A DNA stretch of 64,000 bases from contig OX393582.1 in NCBI GenBank assembly GCA_947652605.1, positions 14,284,544 to 14,348,543 of the forward strand, in the 5' to 3' direction. The number at the start of each line of letters is the position of its first letter. Positions within the stretch are counted from its first letter, which is position 1. Positions 45,090 through 56,163 of this stretch are shown here, in pieces. A program made the translations under genes and the position numbers. Below the pieces are notes generated by a model. The model was not told the origin of the DNA, did not search any database, and worked only from the letters and a program-made list of their open reading frames with translations. This stretch comes from Elmis aenea (lineage: Eukaryota > Arthropoda > Insecta > Coleoptera > Elmidae).

Positions 45090-45369
45090 TTATAAAACGT
45101 TCTCTTTGTAAACAAAGTGTGGTATGGCATTTGATACAAATCTACCTTGCTCGTTGATCGCATATGCGACAGCGCAATTATTTAACAATTTTCTTGGAAA
45201 AATGTCCTCCTTGATTCTGTATAACACTTTTTGGGACCGTACTGGGATGCCTGGAATGTTGAGCTTTCTCAAAAACTCTTAAGTGATGTCTTGATACACT
45301 TCGTATGAAATGCAGTAAATCAATATTTCTATCTGCCAATGAATGTAACTCATGAAGAATAATTGTCAC
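45090..45369 (-). pseudogene. Unassigned coding-like stretch with a frameshift
   Basis: On the minus strand one frame gives LHELHSLADRNIDLLHFIRS (from 45369). After a shift near 45280 another gives LRKLNIPGIPVRSQKVLYRI and CAVAYAINEQGRFVSNAIPH, then a stop at 45090. The two halves read as one protein broken by a frameshift. I do not recognise the family; a transposon protein is the likeliest source given the setting. Confidence 0.3.
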
Positions 45370-47090
45370 AACTATTCATGAAAATATTTGTTGCATTTTT
45401 TTTTAAATTTGAACATTAATTGCCATTTTTAGTAATAACATGACATTTTTGAACATAAATGACATAAATGACATCACTGAGGGCGCCACCTGACGTACTA
45501 TTTGACAGGTGATTCTGACTGCTTACAACAATGAAAAATTTGGAATTGGGACGGCCATATAAGTAGCGAAGCAAGTAGCTAAGCGGATTATGAGTGAAGT
45601 TGGCTATGACGGTTCTTAAACTTATCGCCATCTAGCGAAAATGGATGTGAAAAGTACTCGACTTTTGACAGGCTTCCGAACCTGTGTAGTGGTTTTACAT
45701 TTTTGAATTTATAGGTTATCAAGTAAGTGTCAATCTGTCAATGTCATAAAATTAATATAAGATTGTACAAATTGTTGTTAAAAAGTCAAAGCTAATTTGA
45801 TGATTTTTTTAATTTAAACACACCTTACCACCTTGCATTTAAGGGATTATCTGTCTCATAAAATTTAAATTTTTGGGTTTCATGATCGTTTTTGAGTAAA
45901 TCAAAGGAAAAGGTTAAATAAGTAAGTAGGTCTATTTTTTAAATTTTAATAATGTTCAAAACCCTTAATTACAATCTTGATGGTTTCGTCATAAACAAAA
46001 ACCCAACACCTACAAAAATCAAACATTTTTTGTTTAAAAAAACTACTTTAAAACAACTTATCACGAAGTACCTATCTTGTCGTCACTATCAACAAAACAA
46101 CTTGTTAAAAATGTGATAACAAAAAGCAATTTTTGTACCAGCGTTCTGCGTCAGAGCAAAATACGCGCGTAAACTACCTACGTTAAAGGACCTAAACGCG
46201 AAATAATATTTATCGGTAAAGGAACAAAAAGGTTGTTTTTTAAAAAAGTTTTTTTGACTTACATCGCAATCTACTTACGACAGCGAATTATTTATCAATC
46301 AATTTCTTGCGATATTATTCATATTTTGCTATGAAGATTGATTGTAACGTGTCACAATGTTTGTTTACCAAAACGGTAAACAATTACAGCTAAAACTGAT
46401 AGATTTCAAAAAAATTCTGTGCGTACTTTAATTTTTAGCAAGATGCATATTTCAAATTATTTTGGTGTTTATGACTGAATTAGATATTGTAATTGCTTAA
46501 ATCACTATTTATTATTTTTAAATGACGAACCTTGTGTCACATGTTATTGGTTCTTATATGCAGTAATAACTACAAAAACATGGAGAGATTTTGCTAAGAG
46601 TTCAGTTGTTTTAACACTATATAACAGGGTATGGCCAAGCTTCATGAACCCTCCAAATTTCTCATAGCGGCAATGGGATTATATAGGATTTCTTTAGATA
46701 ATTTAATTTTTAAACGAAATTTGAAGGTAAAAACTCAGTTGGCATGCGGAAATAGATGCAATAGTAAGTATAGCAACTAAAAAGTGAGTAAAATGAAGGG
46801 CTTATAATTGTTATTAGCTATTAATGTTTAAAAACCCTTTACGGAGCGCGTATTTCCACTGTAAGCATGCAACCCATGATACACGCAGTTGCAAACAATT
46901 GTTTACTTAATTCCTGTTTTAAAGTCCAATGAGGAACTGAAAAGTACAGATTCATCAATTTAGTTTCATATTTTATGACAAAATGACATTATTAATTTCA
47001 ATCATTGCTATTAAATTGATGTAGACAAATAATTACAATGCATTTTCTTAAAAATTAAAAAAATTATTGTATTTAACTTAACTTATGAAA
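45370..47090. other. Unassigned DNA
   Basis: No supported gene or element. Confidence 0.4.
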
Positions 47091-48223
47091 TTTACGTATG
47101 GTAATAACTTACACAACTATCACTTATGTCTTTTGAACTCTTGGAGCACACTTAAACACTCTGAGCAAAAAGAAAAAAAAAATGTGTACAACTTCCTATG
47201 CTCTCCATGCAAACTATTTAAAATCTGGAGGTCGCAGCCTAGTCGCAAGCGAAACTCGACCGTATATACACCTCAGCCAATAGAAAGTTGTCCAGCGCCT
47301 GTCCCTACCCTGTTTATAAAGGTATCCTAGTATAACCTATATTTTTATTTCCTCAGTATAACTGTACGTCTTTCAGGCGCCAGAAAACACGATTAAAGTG
47401 CAACAAATACTAATAAAAGAACAAATAAAATACGAAAAAAACCTGAATAAAAGCAATTTAGTAGTTGGAAATCACTATACCGAGGTTAAAAACGAATTTT
47501 TCTTACACTTTACGATAAATACATCGAGTTGTTCTGTATTTTCCTATTTCCTTTCCTACTTTTTGTTAAGTATGTGGGATAAAATGCACATAAGTTAAAG
47601 GTTCAGGGACAAGAGTAACATTTCCTCCCGAATATACTACAGTTCCCTCATCAATTACCGTAGCCTTGAATACAGCACCTATTCGCAGAATCAATAACTA
47701 TTCCATGTCGGTTTAAACCGGTATAAAAAAAACTCAACTAAACGCCCTTGATGGTGATCGATACCATTGTAATAAAATAGTGATACTATAAGTTACTTTG
47801 ATGTAATTTCCTTCGGTCGGGATAGTAAGACGTACATATTAAGCATTGCGTGTGGCGCCAACGACAAATCAGCTCAAATGAATTCAACGTTCGCTTGTTT
47901 CAAGGCTCTTATTTTACACAAAACCTGCCACTTTATTGCGCGGATAATTTAAGGGCACAATAAATTTTTGAACAAATTTTAATTCACAAAAGTAGCTTAT
48001 TTTTAATTGGACCGTGGCTGCAATCAATACGAACGAGCGATTAATAACAATCAATTTTATTTGATAAATTGTTTGATTGTTTAAGTAATTTATTTATTAA
48101 TATACCTAAGCAATAAATAAGTCATCATTCATGTTTTTTTGCAAAGCAATTCTTGTCTTTTGTGTGTAAATCGGTGATGCCTTATCCTATGGGCAAAAGG
48201 GCAATTGTCCGGAGCCAACACCA
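47091..48223. other. Unassigned DNA
   Basis: Short overlapping frames only. The stretch 47225-47290 is relatively GC-rich without a recognisable motif set. Confidence 0.35.
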
Positions 48224-48231
48224 GTTAGGGA

Positions 48232-49202
48232 TAGGGATTGTAATACCGGTAAACCGGTTTACCGGTAAATCGCAAAAAAGGCTCTTCAAATTTTACCGGT
48301 AATTTGCCAATTTTTTACCGGTAATTCCGGTAATTTTACAATATTTTTCCAATAATGATAAAAATCTAAATCAAATAATCAAAAAAGAATATTGACTTAC
48401 TTTCAAGGAGAAAAAATAAGGGGAAAATAGATACAAATGGAATATGATTGTTTACTCACTTCTCTATCAAATATCTCGCACGGTAATTTATAAATAAATA
48501 TCTGACTATCGTCTTCTTATGGCAAACTAAGTCTACAAAACATTTTTCTTTTGGCGTTTTTGTGTATTCGCAACAATAGCCGAGATAATTAAGTTTAAAA
48601 ATTTTGATCGATTTCGGTTTTTCCGTTAAATCACGCAAGCCATGGCATTTTTAAACAAAACAAGTTCTTGTTTAAAATACACTCCTAAATAGCTAACTTT
48701 TGTCCCATTTAACCAACCTTGTATATTCATTATTTACGGAGATAGCAATAGTGTCCCATGGAAAAGAACACCCTGTGTACTCTTATTTTATATTGAATTA
48801 TATTATTATTAATACATTAAAAAAATTACGTTGATGGCTCTTAACTAATATATTGTATGAAACTGATTCTGATAGTTTAGGCTTCAACCATCCCAATCAG
48901 TTACATACTAAATAAATATTTTTTTAAAAATATGGTTTTCGGAGTTTATCCGCGTAATATTTAAATTGGCTCGACGTTTCGGCAAGCTTTCTCTATAGGG
49001 ATACGCAGATAAACTCCGAAAATTATATTAAAAATGTTAGTAACCGCGAAAATCTAAAAAAAAAACAATTATATCTATATACAATATTATGTAAGTACAT
49101 ATAATATTATGATTTACCGGTAAATTACCGGTAAACCGGTTTTGATTAAAAATTTTACCGAATTACCGGTAATTCAAAAAGTCGGTAAATTTACAATCCC
49201 TA
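48232..49202. mobile_element. hAT element rich in ACCGGTAA boxes
   Basis: TAGGGATTGTAA (48232-48243) pairs with TTTACAATCCCTA (to 49202). The flanks GTTAGGGA (48224-48231) and GTAAGGGA (49203-49210) match at 7 of 8 positions. Both subterminal regions are packed with TTACCGGTAA-like palindromes, as in the smaller hAT at 2560-2979 with its ACCGGTT boxes. The centre contains a separate hairpin (48929-49022). Confidence 0.88.
48895..49025. repeat. Hairpin with CGACGTTTCGGC core, possible Penelope relic
   Basis: TTTTCGGAGTTTATCCGCG (about 48931) is mirrored by CGCAGATAAACTCCGAAAA (to about 49022). The loop carries GGCTCGACGTTTCGGCAAGC. It sits inside the hAT 48232-49202. The block resembles the TTTCGCCGAA arm of the element at 8218-8722, so a Penelope-like origin is possible. 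Confidence 0.5.
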
Positions 49203-49245
49203 GTAAGGGACCCCAAACCCAAGATTGGTCAGCTACGGGTCTACG

Positions 49246-49777
49246 AACATTCTTCGCCCACAATTCTTCGCCTCCACAATTCTTCGCCTCCACAATTCTT
49301 CGCCTACACAATTCTTCGCCGCCACAATTCTCCACCGCCACAATTCTTCACCGCCACAATTTTTCGTCTCATACAAGCATATCACAAATTTTATTTGTAA
49401 ATGTGATTGTTTTTATTTATAACGTAATTTTTACAGATTATTTTACATTAGCCTAAAGTTGTTTCTTGTACATTAATACTTCTTCTTTTAATATTATGTT
49501 TAAAAAATGCTACATAAATAGCGTATGTTGTGATTTTTAATCTTGTTTATGTTATTATAGTATGAATAAAAATTCAATTAACCTAAACTAACCTGACCCA
49601 ACCTAACCTAATGTAAAATAATCTGTAAAAATTACGTTATAACTAAAAACAATCACATTTACAAACAAAATTTGTGATATGCCTGTATGCCGCGAAAAAT
49701 TGTGGCGGCGAAGAATTGTGGGCAAAGAATTGTGGAGGCGAAGAATTTTGGGCGAAGAATTGTGGGCGAAGAATGTT
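49246..49777. mobile_element. Foldback element whose ends are a 15-16-bp minisatellite
   Basis: From 49246 the sequence GAACATTCTTCGCCCACAAT leads into about eight tandem copies of CACAATTCTTCGCCTC-like units (to about 49365). The inverted equivalent, CGAAGAATTGTGG(C/A)GG units, runs 49690-49777. Inside them a non-repetitive arm (49370-49455 against 49605-49685) is also mirrored, with TAACCTAACC-like sequence in the centre. The array length differs between the arms. Open frames here are only the translated repeat. Confidence 0.82.
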
Positions 49778-49796
49778 CCGGACACGGTCAGCTACA

Positions 49797-49856
49797 CAGG
49801 GTGTCCCAGATAACATTTCTAAAATGTGGATCTCGCTTATTATAAGAGACACCCTG
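49797..49856. mobile_element. 60-bp TA-type hairpin relic
   Basis: CAGGGTGTCCCAGATAAC at 49797 faces AAGAGACACCCTG (to 49856), followed by TA. It has the CAGGGTGTC ends of larger elements in the window with almost no interior. Confidence 0.6.
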
Positions 49857-49866
49857 TATAACGGGG

Positions 49867-50540
49867 TCTGGATGCTACAACTTATTGGCACCTCTTACAA
49901 ACGTTTTTTTGTAAAATAAAAATACGCGTGTCAGAACTTTTTCAAAATTATTTAAATACATGCCATTTTGCGGCCCCCCTAAGTCGGGGGCTCTTGTGCA
50001 CTGAACTCACTGACTCCATAACTTGACCAGCTCTGCCCTAACCAATCTTATATAAACTTAAATTTAACGGAAATATCATCAAAATAGTATGATAACTGCA
50101 TTACGAATTTAATAAATACCTATTCAAATGACATTGAAGTTACCATTTTAAGGAAGAATTAGCAGATTGATCAATTTAAAAAAAAAATGGAAATTTAAAT
50201 TCTCCTTTATTGATGTACAAAGCGATTCATTGAGGACTAGTTTCTACCTTTTCTTAGGGGGACATAATTTTAAAATATAATGTCAATTGCTTTTGTCAAT
50301 GCTTTAGTAGAGCAGTCGTTCTTTGTTCTTAAGGTATTAAAAATTATACCAAAATTCATTTGAACAATAAAATTGCTGTAATTTGGTAAGAATGCGCATC
50401 GAGAATGATATTTTAAATAGGGTTTATTACATTATTACAATAAACTGATTGACGAATTCTCAGCCCAAAAAGCACGAAAAGTCGAGATGTAATTAATTTT
50501 GTTATATTCATCCCTGTCTTGTGATTTTTTTTTAATTGAC
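49867..50540. other. Unassigned DNA
   Basis: No supported gene. A GC-rich patch with CCCCCCTAAGTCGGGGGC lies near 49976. Confidence 0.35.
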
Positions 50541-51291
50541 GTTGTAACCAGGGGTTTGGAGCGGAGCACGGAGCAGTGGAGGGATGGGTTTTTGCCCGGA
50601 GCTGGAGCGGAGTCCGGAGCAAATAATTTTGATTGCTCCACTGCTCCAGTTTACTATGTACAATTTAAAAAAAAACTTTTTTCCTTTTTTTCAACCTTGA
50701 AAGACCAATAATTAAGGTTAGTTCACACGGTGAAATTTAAAGTCGCGACTTTTGATGTCACCGTGTGAACGCCCGATGTCGCGACTTTAAAAGTCGCGAC
50801 ATCGATATTGACAGGTCGGCATTTGACGTAAGCCTACCATATTTTTATATTTTGACATAACAGACAAATAATATACATTTGTTTGTCATCGATTTCCAAT
50901 TTATCATGTCCCCAATAGATGTTCCAACGATTTTATAGCATTATCAACAAATAGCAACTTCAAAATAATTAGTTGCTCTACATCACTCGATGCTGCAATT
51001 ACAAGAGCGGCCATTTTTATTTTGAAGACGCGACTTTCAATTTGGGTAGTTCACAGGTGACATTTAAAGTCGCGACTTTAAAATTCGCGACTTTAAGGGC
51101 CGTTTGCACCGGTTTCACTTAAAATTTAAGTGAAGCTTATATCCCTTAAGCGACACTTATTTCGTTGCACCGTAATTTAAGCGAGACTTACATTTCAAAT
51201 AGTGATCCTTAAACTAAGCGTCACTTTGGGTACGGCTTAAAAGTTAAGTGGCAGTTATATATACGTTATATTACGATTGTGAGTGAATAAA

Positions 51292-51418
51292 ATGGATTTG
51301 GACGAATATTTCGATGATGAAAGCGACATTCTAGAGCTCATAGAATTCGGTTTTCCTAGAAAAATTTATCAACGACAAAATTACTTTGAAACCATGGATG
51401 AGTGCAATTTTTTTTAAA
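51292..51418 (+). pseudogene. Truncated Harbinger nuclease, N-terminal 40 residues
   Basis: The frame from ATG at 51292 reads MDLDEYFDDESDILELIE then FGFPR. A one-base shift in the A-run at 51361-51365 is needed to continue as KIYQRQNYFETMDECNFF. Acidic residues, then an NYFE-x-MDE motif, are characteristic of the start of HARBI1-like transposases just before their helix-turn-helix. A stop follows at 51416-51418, where sequence from the opposite gene begins, so the whole catalytic domain has been deleted. Confidence 0.7.
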
Positions 51419-51689
51419 GATTTAGGTTAAAAAAAAGTACCGAAATTCTTGACCAAATTAAAGATACAACATCTCTGTAGAAGCTATTGGGAGATATTAA
51501 ATTAAATTTTGTAGCAATTATTTTCCAAACTTCTTCTTTATCTTTCCACATTGTATGGTCCGATTTTTTGTTTTTAATGAGACTTTCTTTTCTGCAACTA
51601 AATTTAATAACAATTTTTTTTTCTGATGCATTGGTATAATTCGAACCACGCGGTTTTTTTTTCTTTCGACATATGCTAAAATTAAACAA
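51414..51689 (-). CDS. Myb/SANT-like accessory protein of Harbinger, 91 codons
   Basis: Harbinger elements carry a Myb/SANT-like protein that partners the nuclease at the element ends. This minus-strand frame reads MFNFSICRKKKKPRGSNYTN at its start. A segment with ESLIKNKKSDHTMWKDKEEV and WKIIATKFN follows, where the spaced tryptophans and the KEEVWxxIAxxFN motif are typical of the domain. The first helix has lost some usual residues, and the frame ends in the neighbouring gene's remnant, so the original C-terminus is missing. It is uninterrupted over 91 codons. A hAT element inserted 20 bp upstream of the ATG probably removed or displaced its promoter. Confidence 0.7.
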   Translation of the reverse strand: MFNFSICRKKKKPRGSNYTNASEKKIVIKFSCRKESLIKNKKSDHTMWKDKEEVWKIIATKFNLISPNSFYRDVVSLIWSRISVLFFNLNL

Positions 51690-51709
51690 TCAAGATAGAT
51701 ACTACCTAC

Positions 51710-52502
51710 TAGGGTTTCTCATATTTGACCATTTTGCTTATCCCGGGATTCCGGGAAAAAATCGGCCTTTATTCCGGGATTTCCAGGGATGTAATAAATT
51801 ATGTCAATATTTTTAAATAAATAATCCAAAAATGAAGGGAACGGTTTATTACTTAAAAACAACTCCAAGTTATATATGTAATACATTTTGCTCCATGATT
51901 ATTATAAATAATTAAATAATATTGGTGAGAGAAACATACATTTGGGAAATAAAATCTTTCTATAATATCATTTTTACAATGAACTTTTGCAACGTGATTT
52001 AAGAAAAACAAAGGTGATCTAGGCTTCGATCACTTAGTCTATTTCTTGATTTATTAACAAAAAGTCTTGCTGTATAAAATGTCTCAGTCTCTATTGCTGT
52101 AGTTGAAATTGTCTTGAGAGCATCTAGCAGCAAAGAAACATCGCTTTTATCTGTAAATTTCATTTATAAGCTATTTGCTTCGTATTACCCAGGGTACACA
52201 TATATAAAACTGTAAAGTTATTTTGAAGATATTAAATTTGTCATGGAGACCGGGCTTCTTTACGCCAAACTAAAAGCAAAAATATAAAGGAGAAAAAGTT
52301 TTTCCCTAATTTACTGTTAGCAAAGATATTTATAATAAATTCTGATAAGTTACGATAGAACTACAAAGATCTTAGCTCAAAAAAAAACGAAAATAACACT
52401 TTTTTTAAATCCCGGGAATTCCCGGGACAAAAAGCATTTCCCGGGAAATATAAAATAGCTTAAAATGGACCGAGAACCCGGGATCCCGGGAAAGAAACCC
52501 TA
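51710..52502. mobile_element. hAT element rich in CCCGGGA boxes (innermost)
   Basis: TAGGGTTTCTC (51710) pairs with AAAGAAACCCTA (to 52502). The exact 8-bp duplication CTACCTAC flanks it (51702-51709, 52503-52510). Palindromic CCCGGGAT / ATTCCCGGGA motifs repeat near both ends. Its 793-bp interior encodes nothing recognisable. It is the youngest of the four nested insertions. Confidence 0.95.
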
Positions 52503-52536
52503 CTACCTACCTAATTTTTGGCGGTTGGATGTGCTG

Positions 52537-52566
52537 ATTTCCTGTAAATAATTTACAGGAAATCAG
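52537..52566. repeat. Short hairpin
   Basis: GATTTCCTGTAAAT is mirrored by ATTTACAGGAAATC with no real loop, inside the Harbinger element 51097-53066. Confidence 0.75.
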
Positions 52567-53366
52567 TACAAATTAGCAAAATGGTAAATTTCTACAGTTG
52601 GGGCAGTAACAATTTTTTTACTATTTTATATAATTTTTATTAGTTTTCTGATCAATGATCAAAATAAATATATTAAGTTAAATATCATTAAAGAGAGAAA
52701 AAGATAAGGCTTTTAATAAACCCATTGAACTGTTACTTTTTAAATGCAAGTTTGTATTATATCTTAAAAATCAAGTTCAAAAAAAAAATTATATGTTAAC
52801 TAAATAATACATATCATATTAATGTATTAGTATTATAATATAACTAAATACCTACTGCACTCTGAAGCTGAACATAACTTTTCCCCTGTCAACGTTAACA
52901 TAACCTTACAAATACACACCTGAACTTGTCCCAAATGGATAAACCATCGCTTAGCTAAGGGCAGATGACCGCTCGACGGTGCAACGAAATTTATTTTTAA
53001 GTGACACTTAGATTTAAGTGGAGCTTTACTAAGCTATGACTAAGGAAAAACCGGTGCAAACGGCCCTAAGTGTCACCGTGTGAAGTGTGAACTACCCAAA
53101 TTCAAAGTCAAACATTTTGTTAACTTCACTTGTTTGTTAGTGTCAAATATCGTAATTTTTGACTAACTTCCACATACCTATCCGATAAAATTGAAACTTT
53201 GTTTTTAAAAACATATTTTTTAATTGAAACCTTGTTCTAAAAATGTTAACAATATTTGGAGCAAGGAGCAGAGCTGGAGCGGAGCTGGAGCAGACATATT
53301 GATGCCAGAGCAGAGCCGGAGCGAAGCAATTAAAAAATTGGACTGCTCCAAACCCCTGGTTGTAAC

Positions 53367-54320
53367 TGCGAATTTTTTGTGTTTGTTTTGTTAAGAATTG
53401 TGAGTTTTTTTTTTAAATTATAAATAGTTCTTTTTATTTTTTTAAATTAAATTACTGTTGATTATAAATGCTAATTATATTAATTTTGTTTTATCAATCT
53501 CATTTGTTATTTAGTGCAATTAAAGTGTATACTTATTCTATAAAGTGTATTATTTATGCATTTTTCTTGTGGATTACACTTTGTTCATAAATGCGCTACA
53601 TTTATTTTTTTGGTAACAAAATTTTGTCTGCAAAAAATTATGGGCTGTGTTGGATCCAAGTAGGTATACGGAGGGATTTCCCCCAAAAATTTCCCCAAGC
53701 AAAAAATATCTGAATTTAACACTACATGGGGCCTCCAAATTTAAATGTGCCCAAGGCCCCATAAACATATAACGCACCACTGGTGTAAATAGATAAATAA
53801 ATAAATACATAAATACATGGTAAAAAATAACAGCATCCGTCCTAATACTCTCTCTGTCATGGCACCTCTAAAATTTAAATAAGTATTATATGTAGCTCGT
53901 TTTCTAGATGATTATAATAAAAATAAAATCATACATTTGCAAATTAAATTTGTAACTTAAAATTAACGGATCGTAAAAACGAAACTTCATGGCGACAGAA
54001 ACATAGTTATCAAGATTAAAAATATCGCGTTTTGATTAAGAAGAAATAATTTTTCAAAGTCTTCAACGATAAACACAGATGTTTACAATTTCAGGTTATA
54101 TTTATATCGTATTGCTGTGTGTATTATCTTTCATCTTTGGCATGGAGTCAAGATGCACTCAACTCTTGCATTGATACAGTGAAATGTAGACGAGACTAGC
54201 TTCGTTTGCATGTCTCGATAAATTGTACATAATTCCAAATGTAAAAGAAAAATAAATTAACACTTTGGTAGCTAATAACTAATAAATAAAAAAATGTATA
54301 TATAGTGTTAAATGAGAGTA
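53367..54320. other. Mostly unassigned; one hAT-like end
   Basis: A right terminus (reverse of CAGTGGTGCGTTATATG) ends at about 53782, preceded by GGGGCC-type sequence. No partner end found. No gene supported. Confidence 0.35.
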
Positions 54321-54325
54321 TCGTA

Positions 54326-54835
54326 CAGGGTGGTCCAAATTCGATGGGATTACATGGGTATCTCGCTTAATAGTCAAGATAGAGAAACGGTTAAATTACC
54401 AAAAATGTGCAGTTTGTTTGTGGCAAACGTAGAACCGTTTTTAAAAATATTCATTTCCGGTTTTTCAGTTATTAGCGAAAAACTGTTTTTTTTTAAATCA
54501 TATTTTTAATGTGTCCTTTCTCCGTTATTGTTGCAAATATCGAAAAAAATTATGAAGGTCATTTTTAGATATTTTTATGCAGGTTTTGATGGTACCAAAA
54601 AAATATTTTAAGCTCGCCGTTAAAAAGTTATGACACAAACGGGCTTTTTTTTTTAAATGGAAGCTATGGTTAGCTATGGCATATTTAAATTCCTTCTTTG
54701 TTTCTCATTCCAAATATATATAAGGGTTGACGTATTTATTTTTAATAATACGCAAGTTACAAAGGTTTTTTTTTTTTTTTTTAATAAAAAACAAACTAGG
54801 CTGTGAAAAACAAGAATTTGAACAAAAGATAAACA
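54326..54835 (+). mobile_element. TA-flanked element of the 15741 family, left part
   Basis: CAGGGTGGTCCAAATTCGAT at 54326 (TA before it) and the following 500 bp match the element 15741-16368 through its shared internal box (54652-54680). Similarity fades near 54835 without a right end. An inverted partial copy ends at 56788, so the two may be arms of one larger unit. Confidence 0.8.
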
Positions 54836-55002
54836 ACAATATAGTCAGAATCAGCAGTTACGTAAAAAATAAGAATAAGATTTAATTGTAACAATTGAAT
54901 TATCGAGTGGTGGGGATAAAGGCCGATGCTGAACATACTTCGCTATGATACTATATGCCTGACTATAGAATATAACGTAATTTATTACCTTAATAATTAA
55001 AT

Positions 55003-55026
55003 ATTAATATAATAATAATAATAATA
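55003..55026 (+). repeat. (TAA)n microsatellite
   Basis: A run of ATA/TAA triplets. Confidence 0.8.
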
Positions 55027-55083
55027 AGTTAGCTTTATTTAGCAATTGCTATTACATTGTAACATAATTTACATAGGTAATCT

Positions 55084-55612
55084 TCTATATATATATGTAT
55101 AAAAGAGCTTGTTTGTGTGTTTGCTTGTTTGTTCGCTATAGAGTCCTAGGTCCGTTGACCGATCGGGACCAAATTTGGCACAGTTACTATTTAGGACCTT
55201 GCAGATCTAACGCCAAACTTTAAGTACAAGCACATATTACCAATTTAAAAAAAAAAAAAAATTACTTGGACGGGATTCGATCTTACGTCGGCAAATACCT
55301 GGTCATAACACGATACGGCGCGGTGTATTTCACAAGTAAAGATTGTTTTGTATACAATTAGTAATAAATGTACATGAAGTATTATTTTTATTAGTACATT
55401 TTTAATTGAAACAAGACGAAAGAAAATAAATTTGAGTTATTATTCAATTTTTAAGCAATAAATAGTTATTTTTTAAGGAGTTATAAGAAAATGAAAAGAT
55501 GATTGATCAGAGTATGTCATTTGTGTATGATTTAGAATTATTGGGCTTATTCAAGTTAAAACAGTAATTAAAATTGTAATCGCCCGTGCAACGCCGGGTA
55601 AACCATCTTGTA
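55084..55612 (+). mobile_element. Non-autonomous Helentron (Helitron-like)
   Basis: The 5' part has the features of insect Helentrons: a TATATATA stretch, AAAAGAGC, a GTTTG-rich run (TTGTTTGTGTGTTTGCTTG), then GACCGATCGGGACCAAATTT and GGCACAG. The 3' end has the hairpin GCCCGTGCAACGCCGGGTA (55582-55600), which is highly characteristic, with about 10 bp after it. There is no Rep/helicase. Helitrons leave no target duplication, so the outer edges are approximate. Confidence 0.85.
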
Positions 55613-55695
55613 GTAAATATAATAAAAATAAAAATAGAATGAAATAAAATAAAATTCTAAAAATCTTCTTAATTCTAAATATCTAAGATAACAGT

Positions 55696-56163
55696 TTAAT
55701 AGCGTTCTAATACGTACTCCTTAATTAATTTAATGCCCTTTTTATAATTATTACATATTTTGACTTGATGCGGCATATTATTAAATATTTTAAAACCTTG
55801 ATAAAATAACGAACGAGCAGTTTGACTTTTAGTACATTTCTCTATAACGAAATCAAGCCTATTTCTAGTTTTATAACTGTGTATCTCATGGACTAATTTT
55901 ACATTTTCATCCAGATATTTTGGGGTTTTTTGTAGTTTAATTTTTAAAACTAGCTCTAATGTTCTAAATATTATTCTCTGATTAATACTCATAAATTGAA
56001 GTGTATTTAACATAACCTTGATAGGGGAAAGAATTGAACACTCTAAAATAGTGCGCATGGCGCGATTTTGTAATTTCTGTAATTGTTGAAGTTCATTTTT
56101 ATTTAAATTAATAAGTAATGAAGCGCAAAACTCAAAATGAGGAGCTATTTTACTATCTTTTAT
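55696..56163 (-). pseudogene. CR1/L2-type non-LTR reverse transcriptase, C-terminal end
   Basis: On the minus strand the sequence runs open from about 56163 to a stop at 55696: APHFEFCASLLINLNKNELQ, then QLQKLQNRAMRTILE, VKLVHEIHSYKTRNRLDF and SLFYQGFKIFNNMPHQVK. LQKxQNRAxR, HxYxTR and SLFYxGxxxxNxLP are the signature blocks of the region after the thumb in CR1/L2-like elements. About 155 codons are uninterrupted. The copy is truncated at the polymerase, as expected for a 5'-truncated insertion. Its 3' tail passes into AT-rich sequence and the Helentron. Confidence 0.8.

Larger units (their letters stand above)
51097..53066. mobile_element. PIF/Harbinger element (third shell)
   Basis: GGGCCGTTTGCACCGGTTT (51097) pairs with AAACCGGTGCAAACGGCCC (to 53066). 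TAA flanks both sides (51094-51096, 53067-53069). Subterminal motifs related to TTAAGTGAAGCTTA recur near each end. The interior keeps the start of a HARBI1-like nuclease on the plus strand and a Myb/SANT-like gene on the minus strand, so it derives from an autonomous Harbinger by deletion. A hAT element (51710-52502) has inserted in it. Confidence 0.94.
50716..53097. mobile_element. Harbinger-like MITE with AAAGTCGCGACTT palindromes (second shell)
   Basis: The left end GGTTAGTTCACACGGTGA (50716) pairs with the right end, reverse GGGTAGTTCACACTTCAC (to 53097). The flanks are TAA and AAA, a worn 3-bp duplication. Both ends repeat the motifs TTCACACGGTGA and AAAGTCGCGACTTT, which are themselves palindromic. 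It lies inside the hAT 50549-53358 and is split by the Harbinger 51097-53066. Confidence 0.72.
50549..53358. mobile_element. hAT MITE with GGAGCGGAGC-rich ends, copy 3, split by nested insertions
   Basis: CAGGGGTTTGGAG (50549) pairs with CTCCAAACCCCTG (to 53358), and GTTGTAAC flanks both ends exactly (50541-50548, 53359-53366). The left part (50549-50715) and right part (53098-53358) together are about 425 bp, like the intact copies at 11183 and 12611. The middle is a later insertion. This is the outermost shell of a four-level nest. Confidence 0.95.

Noticed and set aside
49142..49456. 104-codon frame with repeated NSSPPQF units
   Set aside because: It is simply the translated minisatellite arm of a foldback element.
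54985..55620. Search for a tRNA or tRNA-derived SINE in the GGGATTCGATC region
   Set aside because: The box-B-like string belongs to the Helentron body, with no cloverleaf or box A at the right spacing.
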